A stretch of DNA of 64,000 bases from Azotimanducus chitobiosivorans (GTDB lineage Bacteria > Pseudomonadota > Gammaproteobacteria > Pseudomonadales > Azotimanducaceae): NCBI GenBank assembly GCA_965200235.1, contig OZ241339.1, forward strand, positions 1,488,001-1,552,000. The letters are read 5' to 3'. Below are positions 33,519 through 41,860 of the stretch, one piece after another. Made by a program: the position numbers and the translations under genes. The stretch's first letter is position 1. Each line of letters starts with the position of its first letter. The notes beneath the pieces were generated by a model, which searched no databases, had not been told where the DNA came from, and saw nothing but the letters and a program-made list of their open reading frames with translations.

Positions 33519-34880
33519 ATGAATCGACCAGTCGGAATTGATCTCTTCGCCGGTGCAGGAGGCTTGACCCTTGGCTTCGAACAAGCGGGCTTTGACATTG
33601 CTGCTTCTGTTGAACTCGATCCGATTCACGCATGCGTGCACGCATTCAACTTCCCAAACTGCCACATGCTGCCTCGCTCGGTCATCGGCCTCCATGGATC
33701 AGAGATACGCTCCGCCGCTGGTATTGGATCGAAATCCGTGGATGTGGTGTTCGGAGGAGCCCCATGCCAAGGCTTTTCGCTCATTGGACAGCGTCTGCTT
33801 GATGATCCGAGAAATCAGCTGGTCAAGGAATTTGTTCGAATCGTTGTCGAACTGGACGCAAAGTACTTCGTGTTTGAGAACGTGAAGGGACTCACCCTCG
33901 GCAAGCAGCGGCTCCTTCTCGAGGAACTCGTTGACGAGTTCTCGGATAATGGATACGTCATCAGCTCCCCATGGCAGGTTCTGAACGCCGCTTCGTTCGG
34001 GGTACCTCAGAACCGAGAGCGACTATTTCTGATCGGCGCGAGACGGGGACTGCCAGTGCCCAAGTACCCGCGACCTCAAACCAGATCTGCAATGGATAAC
34101 GATCTTGCGTTGGCTCAATCCCCAAGCTGTGAGGATGCGCTGCAAGACCTCCCGGAGGCTGAGGACTTCGCGCAGCTATGGGCTGGGGATTCGGTGACGA
34201 CGGATGCGTGGGGCAAGGCTGGCAGCTATGCCAAGCAGATGCGTTGCGCGTCCGAGGATGCCTGGGGATTCGGCTATCGACGCAGATGGGAGCGGAGACT
34301 ACTCACGAGCAGCGCCCGCACCAATCACACCGCGACTTCTCGATCTCGGTTCTTGGAGGCGCAGCCCGGAACGACTGAGCCCGGCTCGCGGCTGTTCAAG
34401 CTAGCGCGTCACGGCGCTGCCAATACGCTCAGGGCAGGAACCGACTCGGCCCGAGGCGCGTTCACCAGTCCGCGTCCAATCCACTATGAACGACCTCGCT
34501 GCGTGACTGTTCGGGAAATGGCGAGGCTGCATGGCTTCCCGGATTGGTTCCGGTTGCATGTCACCAAGTGGCATGGCGCTCGGCAGATTGGCAATTCCGT
34601 CCCGCCGCCGCTCGCAAGAGCGGTTGCTGAAGAGGTAATTCTTGCGCTAGGCGCTGAGCCAAGTGTGCCTGCGCCACGCATTGAACTCGGCGATACAAGC
34701 CTGCTACAGATGGATATGACGAGCGCGGCTGAGTATTGGCGCGTTCCCATTCCAATTGCGCAGCGAAAAAGGGGGCTTGGACGAAGGCGTGGACTCGGAA
34801 ACTATAGACGCCCCGAGACAATTTCCCGGAGACGTCCAGCAGCCGCGCCCGATGAGAGCGCCTCCGTTGTCGCAAGGTGA
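33519..34880 (+). CDS. DNA (cytosine-5)-methyltransferase of a type II R-M system
   Basis: 453-residue C5-methyltransferase. Motif I is IDLFAGAGGLTLGFEQAGFD, motif IV with the catalytic Cys is GGAPCQGFSLIGQR, motif VI FVFENVKGL, motif VIII QNRERLFLIGAR, and motifs IX-X CVTVREMARLHGFPDWF and RQIGNSVPPPLARAVAEEV. All are intact, so it is probably active. The target recognition domain lies around residues 200-300. A tail of about 70 residues after motif X is basic and unusual. ATG 33519 gives the canonical start. The upstream 240 nt are AT-rich compared with the chromosome. It overlaps the restriction gene by 29 nt. Confidence 0.93.
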   Translation: MNRPVGIDLFAGAGGLTLGFEQAGFDIAASVELDPIHACVHAFNFPNCHMLPRSVIGLHGSEIRSAAGIGSKSVDVVFGGAPCQGFSLIGQRLLDDPRNQLVKEFVRIVVELDAKYFVFENVKGLTLGKQRLLLEELVDEFSDNGYVISSPWQVLNAASFGVPQNRERLFLIGARRGLPVPKYPRPQTRSAMDNDLALAQSPSCEDALQDLPEAEDFAQLWAGDSVTTDAWGKAGSYAKQMRCASEDAWGFGYRRRWERRLLTSSARTNHTATSRSRFLEAQPGTTEPGSRLFKLARHGAANTLRAGTDSARGAFTSPRPIHYERPRCVTVREMARLHGFPDWFRLHVTKWHGARQIGNSVPPPLARAVAEEVILALGAEPSVPAPRIELGDTSLLQMDMTSAAEYWRVPIPIAQRKRGLGRRRGLGNYRRPETISRRRPAAAPDESASVVAR

Positions 34881-35471
34881 GGATGCAGCGGGCATCCAGA
34901 AGTCCCGCTACGCCGCGCTAATCGAAAAGGTCTTCTTCGACCGCTATAAGGCACTGGCCGGGGCGGATACACGTTTCGCCTCGTCAAGTTTAATCGGATA
35001 CTACCCAACCCAAGACTCGAAGCGATTTGGATTCCAGAATCAACACCGAGCATCGTCTCAGCCCACGCGCTATCGGACGAGCAAGCACTGCTCGCGAGGA
35101 CTCGCTACAACAGTGTCATTGATGTATTTCTTGGCATCACAAGCTATTCTCTGCAGAATCACTTGCGAACGACCGTTCAGGGAATCGGGCAAATTGAGAT
35201 CGACGAACTCTATGTCGGAATCGACTCGAATGGCAGAGAATACATCATGCCTGTGCAGGCAAAGGGGCGAAAAGATCAATTGTCCTCCGTGCAGACGAGG
35301 CAGGATATTGAATTTTGCGCGGACAAATTTCCCGATCACATCTGCCGTCCAATCTCGGCGCAATTTTTGGATGGCGGCCTTGTCACTATGTTTGAGTTGT
35401 CCCAAGAAGATGTTGAGATTCTCGTGGTGGCAGAAAAGCACTACCGGTTTGGGAAACCGATAGTGGACTAG
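34852..35471 (+). pseudogene. Type II restriction endonuclease, split by a -1 frameshift
   Basis: Frame 1 from ATG 34852 reads KSRYAALIEKVFFDRYKALA and then becomes nonsense-like. The frame shifted by -1 at GGGG (34960-34963) continues as GYTFRLVKFNRILPNPRLEA, ...RTRYNSVIDVFLGITSYSLQ and QIEIDELYVGIDSNGREYIM, ending KPIVD at a TAG. A PD-(D/E)XK-like core is visible as DELYVGID...YIMPVQAKGR. The joined protein would be about 207 residues. Either a one-base deletion in the G-run has killed the enzyme, or a -1 programmed shift makes it at low level. It overlaps the C5-methyltransferase, and its recognition site is unknown. Confidence 0.65.
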
Positions 35472-35611
35472 GGCGTGTTCACACTATGCCCGCCGACGCT
35501 GTTGTCCCCTGGGCAAGAGCCGAAGCGACCCGTTTGGGGCATGTGATTCACATTTTTCGGCTCTTGCCCAGGGGACAACAGCGTCGGCGGGCATAGTGTG
35601 AACACGCCCTA
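35468..35611. mobile_element. CTAG-bounded palindrome, family A, full copy
   Basis: About 144 bp. Left CTAGGGCGTGTTCACACTAT; arms of about 55 nt are near-perfect inverted repeats around a 33-nt centre. The left CTAG supplies the stop codon of the restriction gene. The right end is CTAA, so the duplicated target is best read as TA. Removing it leaves GAC-TAA, still a stop. Confidence 0.8.
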
Positions 35612-35914
35612 ATGCCATTAAAATGAAGCAAGGCTTTGTCGACTGTCCACCATCACTCTTCCGCCAGTTCAAAGACAGATACGGTCGCATTCTGCCAAAA
35701 TCGGGTATCGAAACTGCACTGTACAAACCGTACAGATAAATCTGATTCATGCACAAGGCCGGAGCTGAAGAAGCCCGCAAAAGACTAGCGAGGCTTCGCC
35801 TCAGACCGACGAGGCATGAGCAGTCCGCCGCCCACCGACTCCTTCGACCGTGAAATCATCAAACTCTCGTAGGAATTTAATCTCGTCGCCTAAACGCAAC
35901 CTGTCTGTTAAAGT
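35612..35914. other. Non-coding or remnant stretch
   Basis: No confident gene. A 38-codon frame at 35623-35739 (MKQGFVDCPPSLFRQFKDRY, ending LYKPYR) has a plausible composition but no recognised family or ribosome binding site. The rest, to the antitoxin remnant at 35915, shows nothing. Confidence 0.4.
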
Positions 35915-36133
35915 TTGGGTTGGTCAAGGAGTCTAGCGGAATTTATCGACCGTGCGGAACGCGACGGCACGGTCACCATAGTCACCAAACGCGGCCGACC
36001 CTGCGCAGCAATTGTCCCCCTATCTCATCCCAAGTGGGCAAAAGCACCGAAAATAACCGCACTGCGCAACTCAGCAAGAGGCTGTTACGGTAATGTTTCA
36101 GAGTACGTAGACAATAGCCGCCGAGAATGGTGA
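35915..36133 (+). pseudogene. Phd-family antitoxin remnant (5' truncated)
   Basis: 72 codons from a TTG reading SLAEFIDRAERDGTVTIVTK and RGRPCAAIVPLS, the Phd/YefM DNA-binding core. The usual first 15-20 residues before it are missing and there is no ATG or ribosome binding site. No toxin follows. It is probably the surviving half of a toxin-antitoxin pair in this decayed island. Confidence 0.5.
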
Positions 36134-36178
36134 TCCAGACATTAGCGATCTCCTTCAATAATCGATGGAGAAACCACC

Positions 36179-36340
36179 GTGTCAACTGTCAAGTTCAACG
36201 TTCCCGATGAGGTCAAGGCTACGTTTAATGCAACGCTCAATGGCCGTAACAAGAGCAGCGTCATTGCATCGCCTATGCTTGAGGCCATAAAGCGGGAGCA
36301 CCGCAAACGCGAAAGTCAGCAAGCAATCAACCGCATTTAG
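36179..36340 (+). pseudogene. Ribbon-helix-helix (VapB-like) antitoxin remnant
   Basis: GTG-initiated frame of 53 residues: MSTVKFNVPDEVKATFNATL, NGRNKSSVIASPMLEAI and KREHRKRESQQAINRI. This matches the N-terminal DNA-binding part of RHH antitoxins. It ends at TAG, two codons later comes another TAG, and the following codons look like an antitoxin tail, so two nonsense changes have probably cut the gene. No PIN toxin lies downstream; prfB's 3' end follows at 36453. Confidence 0.55.
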
Positions 36341-36452
36341 CAGAGCTAGCGTCACGCGCCCGTTGCGATGACGAAATTCACGCCGCTCGAATCGAAGGGC
36401 CGTCGTAAAAGTCAGGTTGAGGTCAATATACACGACAAACCCGCGCAAACCC

Positions 36453-37545
36453 CTACACCCCAGCCTTCAAACTCGCCTCCATGAACTCGTCCAAGTCGCC
36501 GTCGAGCACCGCGTTCGGGTCGCCGCGCTCGATGCGGGTGCGGAGGTCCTTGACGCGCGCTTGGTCGAGCACATAGTTGCGAATCTGGTTGCCCCAGCCG
36601 ATGTCCGACTTGCCTTCCTCGATCGCCTGCTGCTCGGCGCGGCGCTTCTGATCCTCAAGCTCATAGAGCTTGGAGCGAAGCTGACGCCATGCCCTATCGC
36701 GATTCTGATGCTGCGAGCGCTCGCTCTGGCACTGCACCGCGACGCCGGTTGGCAGGTGCGTCAGTCGCACCGCCGAGTCCGACTTGTTGACGTGCTGACC
36801 GCCCGCCCCGCTCGCTCGGTAGGTATCAACACGCACGTCCGACGGATCAATGTTGATCTCGATGGCATCATCGACTTCAGGTGTGACGATCACCGATGCA
36901 AAGGATGTGTGCCGACGATTGCCCGCATCGAACGGCGACAGCCGCACCAGTCGATGCACGCCCGTCTCGGTACGCAGCCAGCCGTAGGCATAGTCGCCTG
37001 CCACCTGAATTGTCGCGCTCTTGATGCCGGCCACTTCGCCTTCGGACACTTCCGTAAGCTGGCACTCAAAACCGCGCCGCTCGCCCCAGCGCAGATACAT
37101 CCGCAGCAGCATCTCCGCCCAGTCCTGCGCTTCGGTGCCGCCGGAGCCTGACTGAATCTCGACAAAAGCATTGCCGTCGTCGAGTTCGCGCGAGAACATA
37201 CGTTCGAATTCGAGTGCGGCGAGACGCGCTTCAAGTGCCTGCAAATCGCTCGCCACGTCATCTAGGAGCGACGGCTCGTCAACGCCGAGCTCCATAAATT
37301 CAAGGGTATCCTCAAGACCTTGAGCAATCTCACCACCTTCGGTGACAAGCCGCTCAAGGATGCGTTTCTCGCGACCGAGGGCGGCAACGCGCTCCCGGTC
37401 TTGCCAAATGTCTTCCGAGGCGAGCGCCTCGTCAATTTCGCTTAAGCGAGCAGCCTTGGCATCAAGGTCAAAGATACCCCCAGAGCACGCCCTTTCTCTC
37501 GGCGAGATGCTTGTGTTGCTCACGAAGAGACGTGATTTCGGCCAT
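36453..37545 (-). CDS. prfB: Peptide chain release factor 2 (programmed +1 frameshift)
   Basis: Release factor that recognises UGA and UAA. Translation starts at ATG 37545 (MAEITSLREQHKHLAERK) and reaches an in-frame TGA at 37468-37470 in the context GGGGGTATCTTTGAC. The G-rich tract acts as the internal Shine-Dalgarno and CTT-TGA as the slip site. After the +1 shift the frame continues DLDAKAARLSEIDEALASED to give 363 residues. The codon-recognition motif SPF is in RLVRLSPFDAGNR and the catalytic GGQ in SGAGGQHVNKSDSAVRLTH. The usual downstream lysS is absent; decayed antitoxins lie there. Confidence 0.96.
37466..37484 (-). promoter_or_regulatory. prfB programmed frameshift site
   Basis: Read on the minus strand: GGGGG, three bases, CTT TGA C. 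The G-run upstream of CTTTGAC stimulates a +1 shift when RF2 is scarce, so RF2 level controls its own synthesis. Confidence 0.95.
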
Positions 37546-37590
37546 GGCGTGCGGGCTTCGGATAGTGGAAGGGCGCTAGTGTAACAGCAG

Positions 37591-38661
37591 CTACGAGAGA
37601 CTTTGCACGAACGCCCAGGCGCCGTCCGCTCGCAGCCGACAGGCATCTGCATAGAGCGTCGCGCTGTCCGAACTCGCATTGCCGTCGAGACCCCGCTTGT
37701 AGACGCCTTGGATGATGGATGCCGAGCGGAACATGTTGTAGGCGATATAGAAGCCCCAGTTCTCGACGCCTTCGCGCCCGGCCACCCGGCAGTACTCATC
37801 GATCAACGCCTGCTCGCTCGGAACGCCCGGCACTTTCGCAATCGACCCCGAAATGGCGCTGTCACTCTCGTCGCCAACATGGTATTGCTGGCACACGTAG
37901 CTCAAGTCTGAAAGCGGGTTGCCGATGGTGGACAGCTCCCAATCGAGGACGGCGACCACGCGCGGCTCGTGCGGATGCACGATGACGTTACCAAGGCGAT
38001 AGTCGCCGTGCACAACCGTAGCGAGCCCTTCATCGGCGTCCTCATCCGGAATCTGTTCTGGCAGCCACGCCATCAGTCGTTCCATGGATTCGATCTCTTC
38101 GGTCTTGGCGAGCACGTACTGCTTGCTCCAGCGCGAGATCTGGCGCGCAACGTAGTTGGCGGGGCGCCCGAAGCCGTCAAGACCGATTTCGCGGTAATCG
38201 ACGCGATGAATAGTCGCCAGCACGCGCACCAGATCAAGATAGATCTCATGCCGATCATCCGCATCAACTCCGGGCAGCATAGGGTCTGAGAAGACACGGC
38301 CATCGACCGCGCCCATCACGTAGAAGTCGGTGCCGATGACCGACTTGTCGCGGCACAAGCTCAGCATGTCTGGTACCGGCGCGCTCACCTGCCCCAGCCC
38401 GTGCATCACGCGATATTCGCGATCAACCTGATGCGCGGACGGCAGCAGCTCGCCAGGCGGCTGTTTGCGAAGGACGTACTTACCGCTCGGTGATTCTAGG
38501 AGAAAGGTAGGATTGCTTTGACCGCCTTCGAACTGCTGAATCTTGAGCGGCCCTTCGAAACCTGAAATGTGCGCCTGCATGTATTCGAGCAGCGCGACTT
38601 CATCGAAGCGGTGCGCGCTTCGAACCGGTGTCAGCGGCGTCCGATCAGTCAATTCGCCCAT
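37591..38661 (-). CDS. APH-family phosphotransferase, acyl-CoA dehydrogenase-associated (ACAD10-like)
   Basis: 356-residue kinase-like protein. TVVHGDYRLGNVIVHP holds the catalytic Asp and Asn, and VAVLDWELSTIGNPLSDL holds the Mg-binding Asp. The N-terminal lobe has GGQSNPTFLLESPSGKYVLRKQPPG with the ATP-contact Lys. This pattern matches the aminoglycoside-phosphotransferase-like domain that accompanies acyl-CoA dehydrogenases and in ACAD10/11 phosphorylates 4-hydroxyacyl-CoA. Role in hydroxy fatty acid breakdown is inferred from that family. It is divergent from the LLM oxidoreductase, 56 nt apart. Confidence 0.85.
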   Translation of the reverse strand: MGELTDRTPLTPVRSAHRFDEVALLEYMQAHISGFEGPLKIQQFEGGQSNPTFLLESPSGKYVLRKQPPGELLPSAHQVDREYRVMHGLGQVSAPVPDMLSLCRDKSVIGTDFYVMGAVDGRVFSDPMLPGVDADDRHEIYLDLVRVLATIHRVDYREIGLDGFGRPANYVARQISRWSKQYVLAKTEEIESMERLMAWLPEQIPDEDADEGLATVVHGDYRLGNVIVHPHEPRVVAVLDWELSTIGNPLSDLSYVCQQYHVGDESDSAISGSIAKVPGVPSEQALIDEYCRVAGREGVENWGFYIAYNMFRSASIIQGVYKRGLDGNASSDSATLYADACRLRADGAWAFVQSLS

Positions 38662-38717
38662 GTCGCTTGGTCTTCTCTGGTTAGAATTCGCACTCTATCA
38701 CTGCACGGACTTCGAAC

Positions 38718-39719
38718 ATGACCCTAGAGAAGCGCATCGCCATCACCTTACCTGCGGGCCCTCGTGTCCAAGACACGATTGATTTTGTCGTTGCCTCCGA
38801 ACACGCCGGCTTTACCGATGCTTGGTTCGCTGACGGCTCGCCGCCGGACGCGTTGACCTTAAGCGCGGCGCTCTCGCAGCGGACATCAAGGATACGCATC
38901 GGCATCGCTGTCACGCCGGTCTACACGCGCACGCCGGCGGTGCTCGCCGCAACTGCAAACGCGCTTGAACAGCTCATGCCCGGGCGCTTCGTGCTCGGGC
39001 TTGGCTCGTCAAGCCACAATATCGTCGAGGGCTGGAACGGCGTCACCTTCGAGCGTCCGCTGACGCGCGTCAAGGAGACCCTGCAGATGGTGCAATCGAT
39101 GCTGCGCGGTGAGAAGTCCGATTTTGAACTCGAGACGCTTCGCAGCCGCGGCTATCGGCAGATGCCGCTCGAAACACCACCGCCAGTCTATGTCGCCGCG
39201 CTGCGCCCAAAGATGATCGAGATGGCGAGCGAACTCGCCGATGGCGTCATTCTCAATCTGTGGCCACGGAGCGCGCTTGCGCAAATGCTTGAGCACAAGG
39301 CGGTTGGCGCGAAGCGCGCGGGCAAGGACCCGGACGCTATCGAAGTCGTCAACCGCGCAATGGTGCTTGTCACCGACGACAAGGCGGATGCGCGCAATCG
39401 ATTTCGCGCCGCTTTCGCGCCCTACTATGCGACGCCGGTCTACAACAAGTTCTTGAGTTGGGCTGGCCACGAGTCGGTGGCTGCCGAGATTCGCGAAGGC
39501 TGGGCCGCGCGCGACCGCGCGCGCACGACCAATGCCTTAAGCGATGCGCTGATCGATGAAATCGCGGTCATCGGCAGTGCCGAGGAATGTCGCGAACGCA
39601 TCGCGTGGAACGCGCAGTGCGGTGTGCATACCAACATCATCGCACCGCTCGGTGGCAATCCAGAAGAAATTCAGCGCACTGTTGGGGCGTTCGCGCCTAG
39701 TGTCCTGTCCCATAAATAA
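38718..39719 (+). CDS. LLM-class flavin-dependent oxidoreductase
   Basis: 333-residue luciferase-like TIM-barrel oxidoreductase using FMN or F420. Typical segments: FVVASEHAGFTDAWFADGSP, RIRIGIAVTPVYTRTPAVLA, LMPGRFVLGLGSSSHNIVEGW and PPPVYVAALRPKMIEMASEL. The last codons run into a CTAG-bounded element, so the protein ends APSVLSHK. Excising the element gives APSSFEF and a TAA, probably the ancestral end. The change is small and unlikely to disrupt the barrel. Neighbouring genes suggest catabolic use, but the substrate is unknown. Confidence 0.87.
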   Translation: MTLEKRIAITLPAGPRVQDTIDFVVASEHAGFTDAWFADGSPPDALTLSAALSQRTSRIRIGIAVTPVYTRTPAVLAATANALEQLMPGRFVLGLGSSSHNIVEGWNGVTFERPLTRVKETLQMVQSMLRGEKSDFELETLRSRGYRQMPLETPPPVYVAALRPKMIEMASELADGVILNLWPRSALAQMLEHKAVGAKRAGKDPDAIEVVNRAMVLVTDDKADARNRFRAAFAPYYATPVYNKFLSWAGHESVAAEIREGWAARDRARTTNALSDALIDEIAVIGSAEECRERIAWNAQCGVHTNIIAPLGGNPEEIQRTVGAFAPSVLSHK

Positions 39720-39965
39720 GTGTGATTCAGAGTGGGCACAATCGCCGAGGGCAAGGCGCAGTCCGCAGGGAATATCGGGCATATTGCCAAGGGCTGCAAC
39801 GCAGCCTTCGGCGATTGTGCCCACTCCCGAAGGGCGCGCAGGAGAAGGGCTGTGGCCACGTTGCGTCCCTTGGCAATACGGCAAAGTATTGCCTGCGGAA
39901 CGCGCCTTGCCACAGCCCTTCTCCTGCGCGCTGAACCCACACTTATTTATGGGACAGGACACTAG
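39697..39965. mobile_element. CTAG-bounded MITE-like element, family C
   Basis: 269 bp with perfect terminal inverted repeats of about 28 bp (CTAGTGTCCTGTCCCATAAA and continuing TAAGTGTG; exact complement at the right). Internal arms also pair and share the pattern AAGGCGC...CGCAGGGAATA with family B. There is no transposase. It interrupts the last codons of the LLM gene. Confidence 0.85.
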
Positions 39966-39987
39966 TTCATTTGAGTTTTAAGCCGGT

Positions 39988-40947
39988 TTACTCGATCAGC
40001 AATTCAACGCGCACATCTTCACTGCTAAGCTCAATCGCACCCGATGCAACCTCAATGTCGCCCTCGGCGGCGATGGCGCTGCCAGAATAGGCGATACGCG
40101 CAACTACTTGCACGCGGCTCGCATCGGACAGTCTATTCGTCTCAAGCATGGCATCCTGATCGGTCAGGCGAACGCTTGACGGCAGGTCAGCGAACGTCAA
40201 GCGCTTCACGGCGAGCGGCGGACCGGACGCTTCGAACTGGCGCGCAAGCACGAACACCGGCGTATCTGCATCTGCGAAAATCGCCGCCGCTACCGACACG
40301 CTGACTTCGATGGCCACTTCGTCATCGGACTCAGGCGCCTCGCTCCAACCGAGACGCTCCCCAAGCTGTGCGCCCCGAGGCGTCGTCGAATAGCTTGGCC
40401 AATGGCGCATGAACGCCTGTTGATCATTGCTGCGCAGGGCATCAAGGACGAGCATCTCAAGCAGCACGGGGTTATTCGAATCTGCAAGACGCTCGGCAAG
40501 GTCTCGCGCTTGTCTCCCAAGCACCCCGCCGCGAGCAAGAAAATCACTGTGCACGAATGCGAGATCGACTTCTCTATCTTCGACGCCTCGCGCCTGAAGG
40601 TCCGCAAAGACTTCGCGCGCATATTCGTACTGCTCTTCGTTCAAGTAGTCGTGACCGAGCAGGAAGGCATAACGCTCGCCACCTTCATCCTCGCCGAGAT
40701 CTTCAAGCAGCCCTCGGAATGCGCTTCGCTGCCCGGCACTGAAGGTCTCGCCTTGCTGCACGAGCTTCATCCAGGCTTGCACGCGCATGTCCGGCAATGC
40801 CCCGATCTCCAGGTAGATAAGCCAAGACAAGGCCGCGAGCACGATCAAAACAACAATCGACCGCCGCCACGCCACGGCACCTGCAAACAGAAACGCCGCC
40901 GCGACAGCGAGCAGCACCGCGAAACCCAAAAATGAGACGAGGTTCAT
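39988..40947 (-). CDS. ccmI: Cytochrome c maturation protein CcmI
   Basis: 319-residue membrane-anchored TPR-like protein that holds apocytochrome c for heme ligation. Two N-terminal helices (FLGFAVLLAVAAAFLFAGAV; SIVVLIVLAALSWLIYLEIG) flank a short cytoplasmic loop. The periplasmic TPR region follows, and the last 100 residues form the beta-rich apocytochrome-binding domain (AIFADADTPVFVLARQFEA, LTFADLPSSVRLTDQDAM). ATG 40947 overlaps the ccmH stop (ATGA). It is the last gene of the ccm operon, with the family C element beyond it. Confidence 0.87.
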   Translation of the reverse strand: MNLVSFLGFAVLLAVAAAFLFAGAVAWRRSIVVLIVLAALSWLIYLEIGALPDMRVQAWMKLVQQGETFSAGQRSAFRGLLEDLGEDEGGERYAFLLGHDYLNEEQYEYAREVFADLQARGVEDREVDLAFVHSDFLARGGVLGRQARDLAERLADSNNPVLLEMLVLDALRSNDQQAFMRHWPSYSTTPRGAQLGERLGWSEAPESDDEVAIEVSVSVAAAIFADADTPVFVLARQFEASGPPLAVKRLTFADLPSSVRLTDQDAMLETNRLSDASRVQVVARIAYSGSAIAAEGDIEVASGAIELSSEDVRVELLIE

Positions 40948-41333
40948 AATTGTCTCGCCCGCCGCAGCACCGACAGGAGAATCAAACCCGCGATGAGCAG
41001 TAGCGCGAGCGGCCCCACCCACAAGATCAGCATCGCGCCTTCGGCGCGCGGCGAATAGAGCACGAAGTCGCCATAGCGCGATGCAATCCAGTCGCGAATC
41101 TCATCGTCCGAATGGCCTTCCAAAAGCATCTCATGGACGCGCGTCCGAAGGTCGCGAGCGGTTGGCGCATCTGATCCCGCGAGGCTCGTGTTCTGGCAGA
41201 CCGGGCAGCGAAAGTTCTCAATCAATGTGCGGTAGCGTTCTTCGAGCGCGGGGTCTTCAAAGGACAAGCCATCGATCGAACTGCCAAGTGCTGCGGTGGA
41301 AAGCAGCGAAACGATGAGCAGCCACGCCCTCAT
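40944..41333 (-). CDS. ccmH: Cytochrome c maturation protein CcmH
   Basis: 129-residue periplasmic thioredoxin-like reductant of apocytochrome c. A signal peptide (MRAWLLIVSLLSTAALGSS) precedes the family motif as FRCPVCQNTSLAGSDAPTA, with the C-x2-C pair intact and Pro in place of the usual Leu. It is followed by DEIRDWIASRYGDFVLYSPR and a C-terminal membrane helix (LILWVGPLALLLIAGLILLS). Overlaps ccmG and ccmI by 4 nt each. Confidence 0.93.
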   Translation of the reverse strand: MRAWLLIVSLLSTAALGSSIDGLSFEDPALEERYRTLIENFRCPVCQNTSLAGSDAPTARDLRTRVHEMLLEGHSDDEIRDWIASRYGDFVLYSPRAEGAMLILWVGPLALLLIAGLILLSVLRRARQL

Positions 41334-41860
41334 TGCGGAACATGCTCCCGAAATGCCTGCTCGAAGAGCGCAGCGCTCAGCGGACCTATGTGATGGACGA
41401 CCACCAATCCGTTCGGATCAACGAGCAGCGTTTCAGGTACACCGGTGACTGCGAACTCAAGACGCGCTTCGCCGTCCACATCGAATCCGACCACGTCAAA
41501 TGGGTCGCCGAGTTCCGCCAAGAAGCCCTGCGCCGCTTCGTAGGTGTCCCACGTATTGATACCCAGCAGCGGCACATCCTCTTCGCGGCTGATTCGCATG
41601 AGTTCGCCGTGCTCTTGGCGACAGGGCGCGCACCAGCTCCCCCAGAGATTCACGAGCAGCCAGCTTCCTGCGAAGTCCTGCGGACTGACCTGCCTGCTTG
41701 GGTCGCCAAGGACCGGCAATTCGAGCGCCGGCACGGGTTTGCCGAGCATTGGCCGAAGCGTCCGGTCGCCGGCCTCCGGATCCAATATGCGCATGACAAA
41801 GACGAGCGCGAGGGCGAGCAGCACAAGGAGCGGCACGGCATAGAGTAGGCGCCTATTCAT
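41330..41860 (-). CDS. ccmG: Thiol:disulfide interchange protein CcmG/DsbE
   Basis: 176-residue membrane-tethered thioredoxin that keeps CcmH or apocytochrome cysteines reduced. One N-terminal helix (RLLYAVPLLVLLALALVFVM) precedes the thioredoxin fold with LLVNLWGSWCAPCRQEHGEL, active site WCAPC, and the cis-Pro in VTGVPETLLVDPNG. ATG 41860 overlaps the ccmF stop by 8 nt; the stop overlaps ccmH by 4 nt. Confidence 0.94.
   Translation of the reverse strand: MNRRLLYAVPLLVLLALALVFVMRILDPEAGDRTLRPMLGKPVPALELPVLGDPSRQVSPQDFAGSWLLVNLWGSWCAPCRQEHGELMRISREEDVPLLGINTWDTYEAAQGFLAELGDPFDVVGFDVDGEARLEFAVTGVPETLLVDPNGLVVVHHIGPLSAALFEQAFREHVPQ

Noticed and set aside
37546..37799. 448-residue uninterrupted prfB-frame ORF
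   Set aside because: The part before the frameshift site is not the true N-terminus; the conserved ATG-to-TGA leader lies in another frame and uses the programmed +1 shift.
39722..39962. Several overlapping 70-140 residue ORFs
   Set aside because: All are translations of the family C palindrome; mirrored frames on both strands show they are structural by-products.
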